From assembly GCA_031379035.1 (NCBI GenBank), contig JANNEU010000025.1, positions 1 through 5,970 of the forward strand: 5,970 nt of DNA, given 5' to 3'. The notes below the pieces were generated by a model. That model made no database searches, was not told the origin of the DNA, and saw only the letters and a list, made by a program, of their open reading frames with translations. Positions 5,359-5,970 of this stretch are shown here, in pieces. Within the stretch, counting starts at the first letter, position 1; each line of letters starts with the position of its first letter. Made by a program: the position numbers and the translations under genes. This DNA comes from JABFRJ01 sp031379035 (lineage in GTDB: Bacteria; Pseudomonadota; Alphaproteobacteria; Rhizobiales; Hyphomicrobiaceae).

Positions 5359-5970
5359 ATGCGCTCCTATCACTTGCCTGGCCGCTCCCCTGTCATTGCG
5401 CGGCATGCGATGGCGGCGACGTCGCATCCGGCGGCATCGCTGGTGGCGATTGAGACGTTGAAGCGAGGCGGCAACGCAGTTGACGCGGCGATTGCGGCGA
5501 CGGCGCTGCTGTGCGTAATCGAGCCCGCCATGACGGGCATTGGCGGCGATTGTTTTGCGCTGCTGCACAAGCCGAGCAAGGGGTTGATCGGGCTCAACGC
5601 GTCGGGGCTTGCACCGCAGGCTGCGACGCCCGCGTGGTATGCGAAGGCCGGCATCACACAGTTGCAAGTGACCACGCCACACGCGGTGACGGTCCCGGGT
5701 GCCATCGACGGCTGGGCGACGCTGCTAAAGGATCACGGCACGATGTCGCTGGCCGAGGTTCTCGGGCCGGCGATCGACGCCGCTGAGCATGGCTTTCCAG
5801 CCGCGCCGCGCATTGCGCACGATTGGTCCAAGCTGACCGACAAGATTGCCCTGCATGCCGGTGCGCGGCAGCATTTGTTGATCGATGGCCGCGCGCCGCG
5901 CGTGGGCGAGATCGTGCGCTTCCCGGCACTCGCCGCCACGCTGAAGACCATCGCGCGCGAGGGTCGCGAC
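5359..5970 (+). CDS. Gamma-glutamyltransferase-family Ntn hydrolase, N-terminal part
   Basis: The reading frame is open from the ATG at 5359 to the window edge: 204 residues, with the rest (including the self-cleavage site and nucleophilic threonine) outside. The family is clear from 'MAATSHPAASLVAIETLKRG' (18-37), 'GGNAVDAAIAA' (37-47), 'EPAMTGIGGDCFAL' (55-68) and 'TVPGAIDGW' (111-119). Classical GGTs have an FRE-type arginine motif just before 'AP' to hold the glutamyl carboxylate. Here the segment reads 'LNASGLAP' (79-86) with no arginine, as in the oxamate amidohydrolase/YwrD-like branch. There is also no signal peptide, so a cytosolic amidohydrolase is more likely than glutathione breakdown. 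No strong Shine-Dalgarno is visible. The frame is open upstream to 5290 but has no ATG, GTG or TTG there. The substrate is unknown. Confidence 0.85.
   Translation, partial: MRSYHLPGRSPVIARHAMAATSHPAASLVAIETLKRGGNAVDAAIAATALLCVIEPAMTGIGGDCFALLHKPSKGLIGLNASGLAPQAATPAWYAKAGITQLQVTTPHAVTVPGAIDGWATLLKDHGTMSLAEVLGPAIDAAEHGFPAAPRIAHDWSKLTDKIALHAGARQHLLIDGRAPRVGEIVRFPALAATLKTIAREGRD

Noticed and set aside
5161..5682. 173-codon open frame on the - strand
   Set aside because: It runs across the hydrolase end, the terminator and the GGT-family start, all supported on the + strand. The peptide is arginine-rich low complexity.

Overview
The window looks like chromosomal DNA from a GC-rich alphaproteobacterium, most likely of the Hyphomicrobiales (Rhizobiales). 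The basis is the strong GC bias at third codon positions and a propionyl-CoA carboxylase alpha subunit of typical alphaproteobacterial form, with a DUF805 membrane protein beside it. This placement is inferred from familiarity with these families, not from a search. All genes I accept lie on the + strand.

Layout. Bases 1-76 hold the last codons of an upstream gene, probably pyrF (orotidine 5'-phosphate decarboxylase). Bases 127-1278 hold two tandem type II toxin-antitoxin modules. Each is an antitoxin of the 'putative addiction module component' family (Unstab_antitox) followed, with a 4-base overlap, by a RelE/ParE-type toxin. The modules are clearly duplicates, but their similarity is mosaic. 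The antitoxin N-terminal halves (50/55 residues identical) and toxin C-terminal thirds (31/33 identical) are nearly the same, while the middle (antitoxin C-terminus plus toxin N-terminus) has diverged to about 27-39% identity. Bases 1437-3455 encode the complete alpha subunit of propionyl-CoA carboxylase (672 aa). A small DUF805 membrane protein (3575-4216) and an epoxide-hydrolase-like alpha/beta hydrolase with an aspartate nucleophile (4344-5258) follow. A likely intrinsic terminator lies at 5307-5331. The window ends inside a gamma-glutamyltransferase-family Ntn hydrolase (from 5359) that resembles the cytosolic oxamate-amidohydrolase-like branch rather than classical GGT.

How it fits together. 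The toxin-antitoxin block is an accessory insertion among housekeeping and catabolic genes. pccA is the metabolic anchor (propionyl-CoA to methylmalonyl-CoA), but its partner pccB is not in the window. The three downstream genes are separated by gaps of about 100-130 bases and need not form one operon with pccA. I see no CRISPR array, tRNA, rRNA, insertion sequence or phage gene. The only unusual structure is the tandem, mosaic toxin-antitoxin pair. I do not see evidence of a wholly new system.
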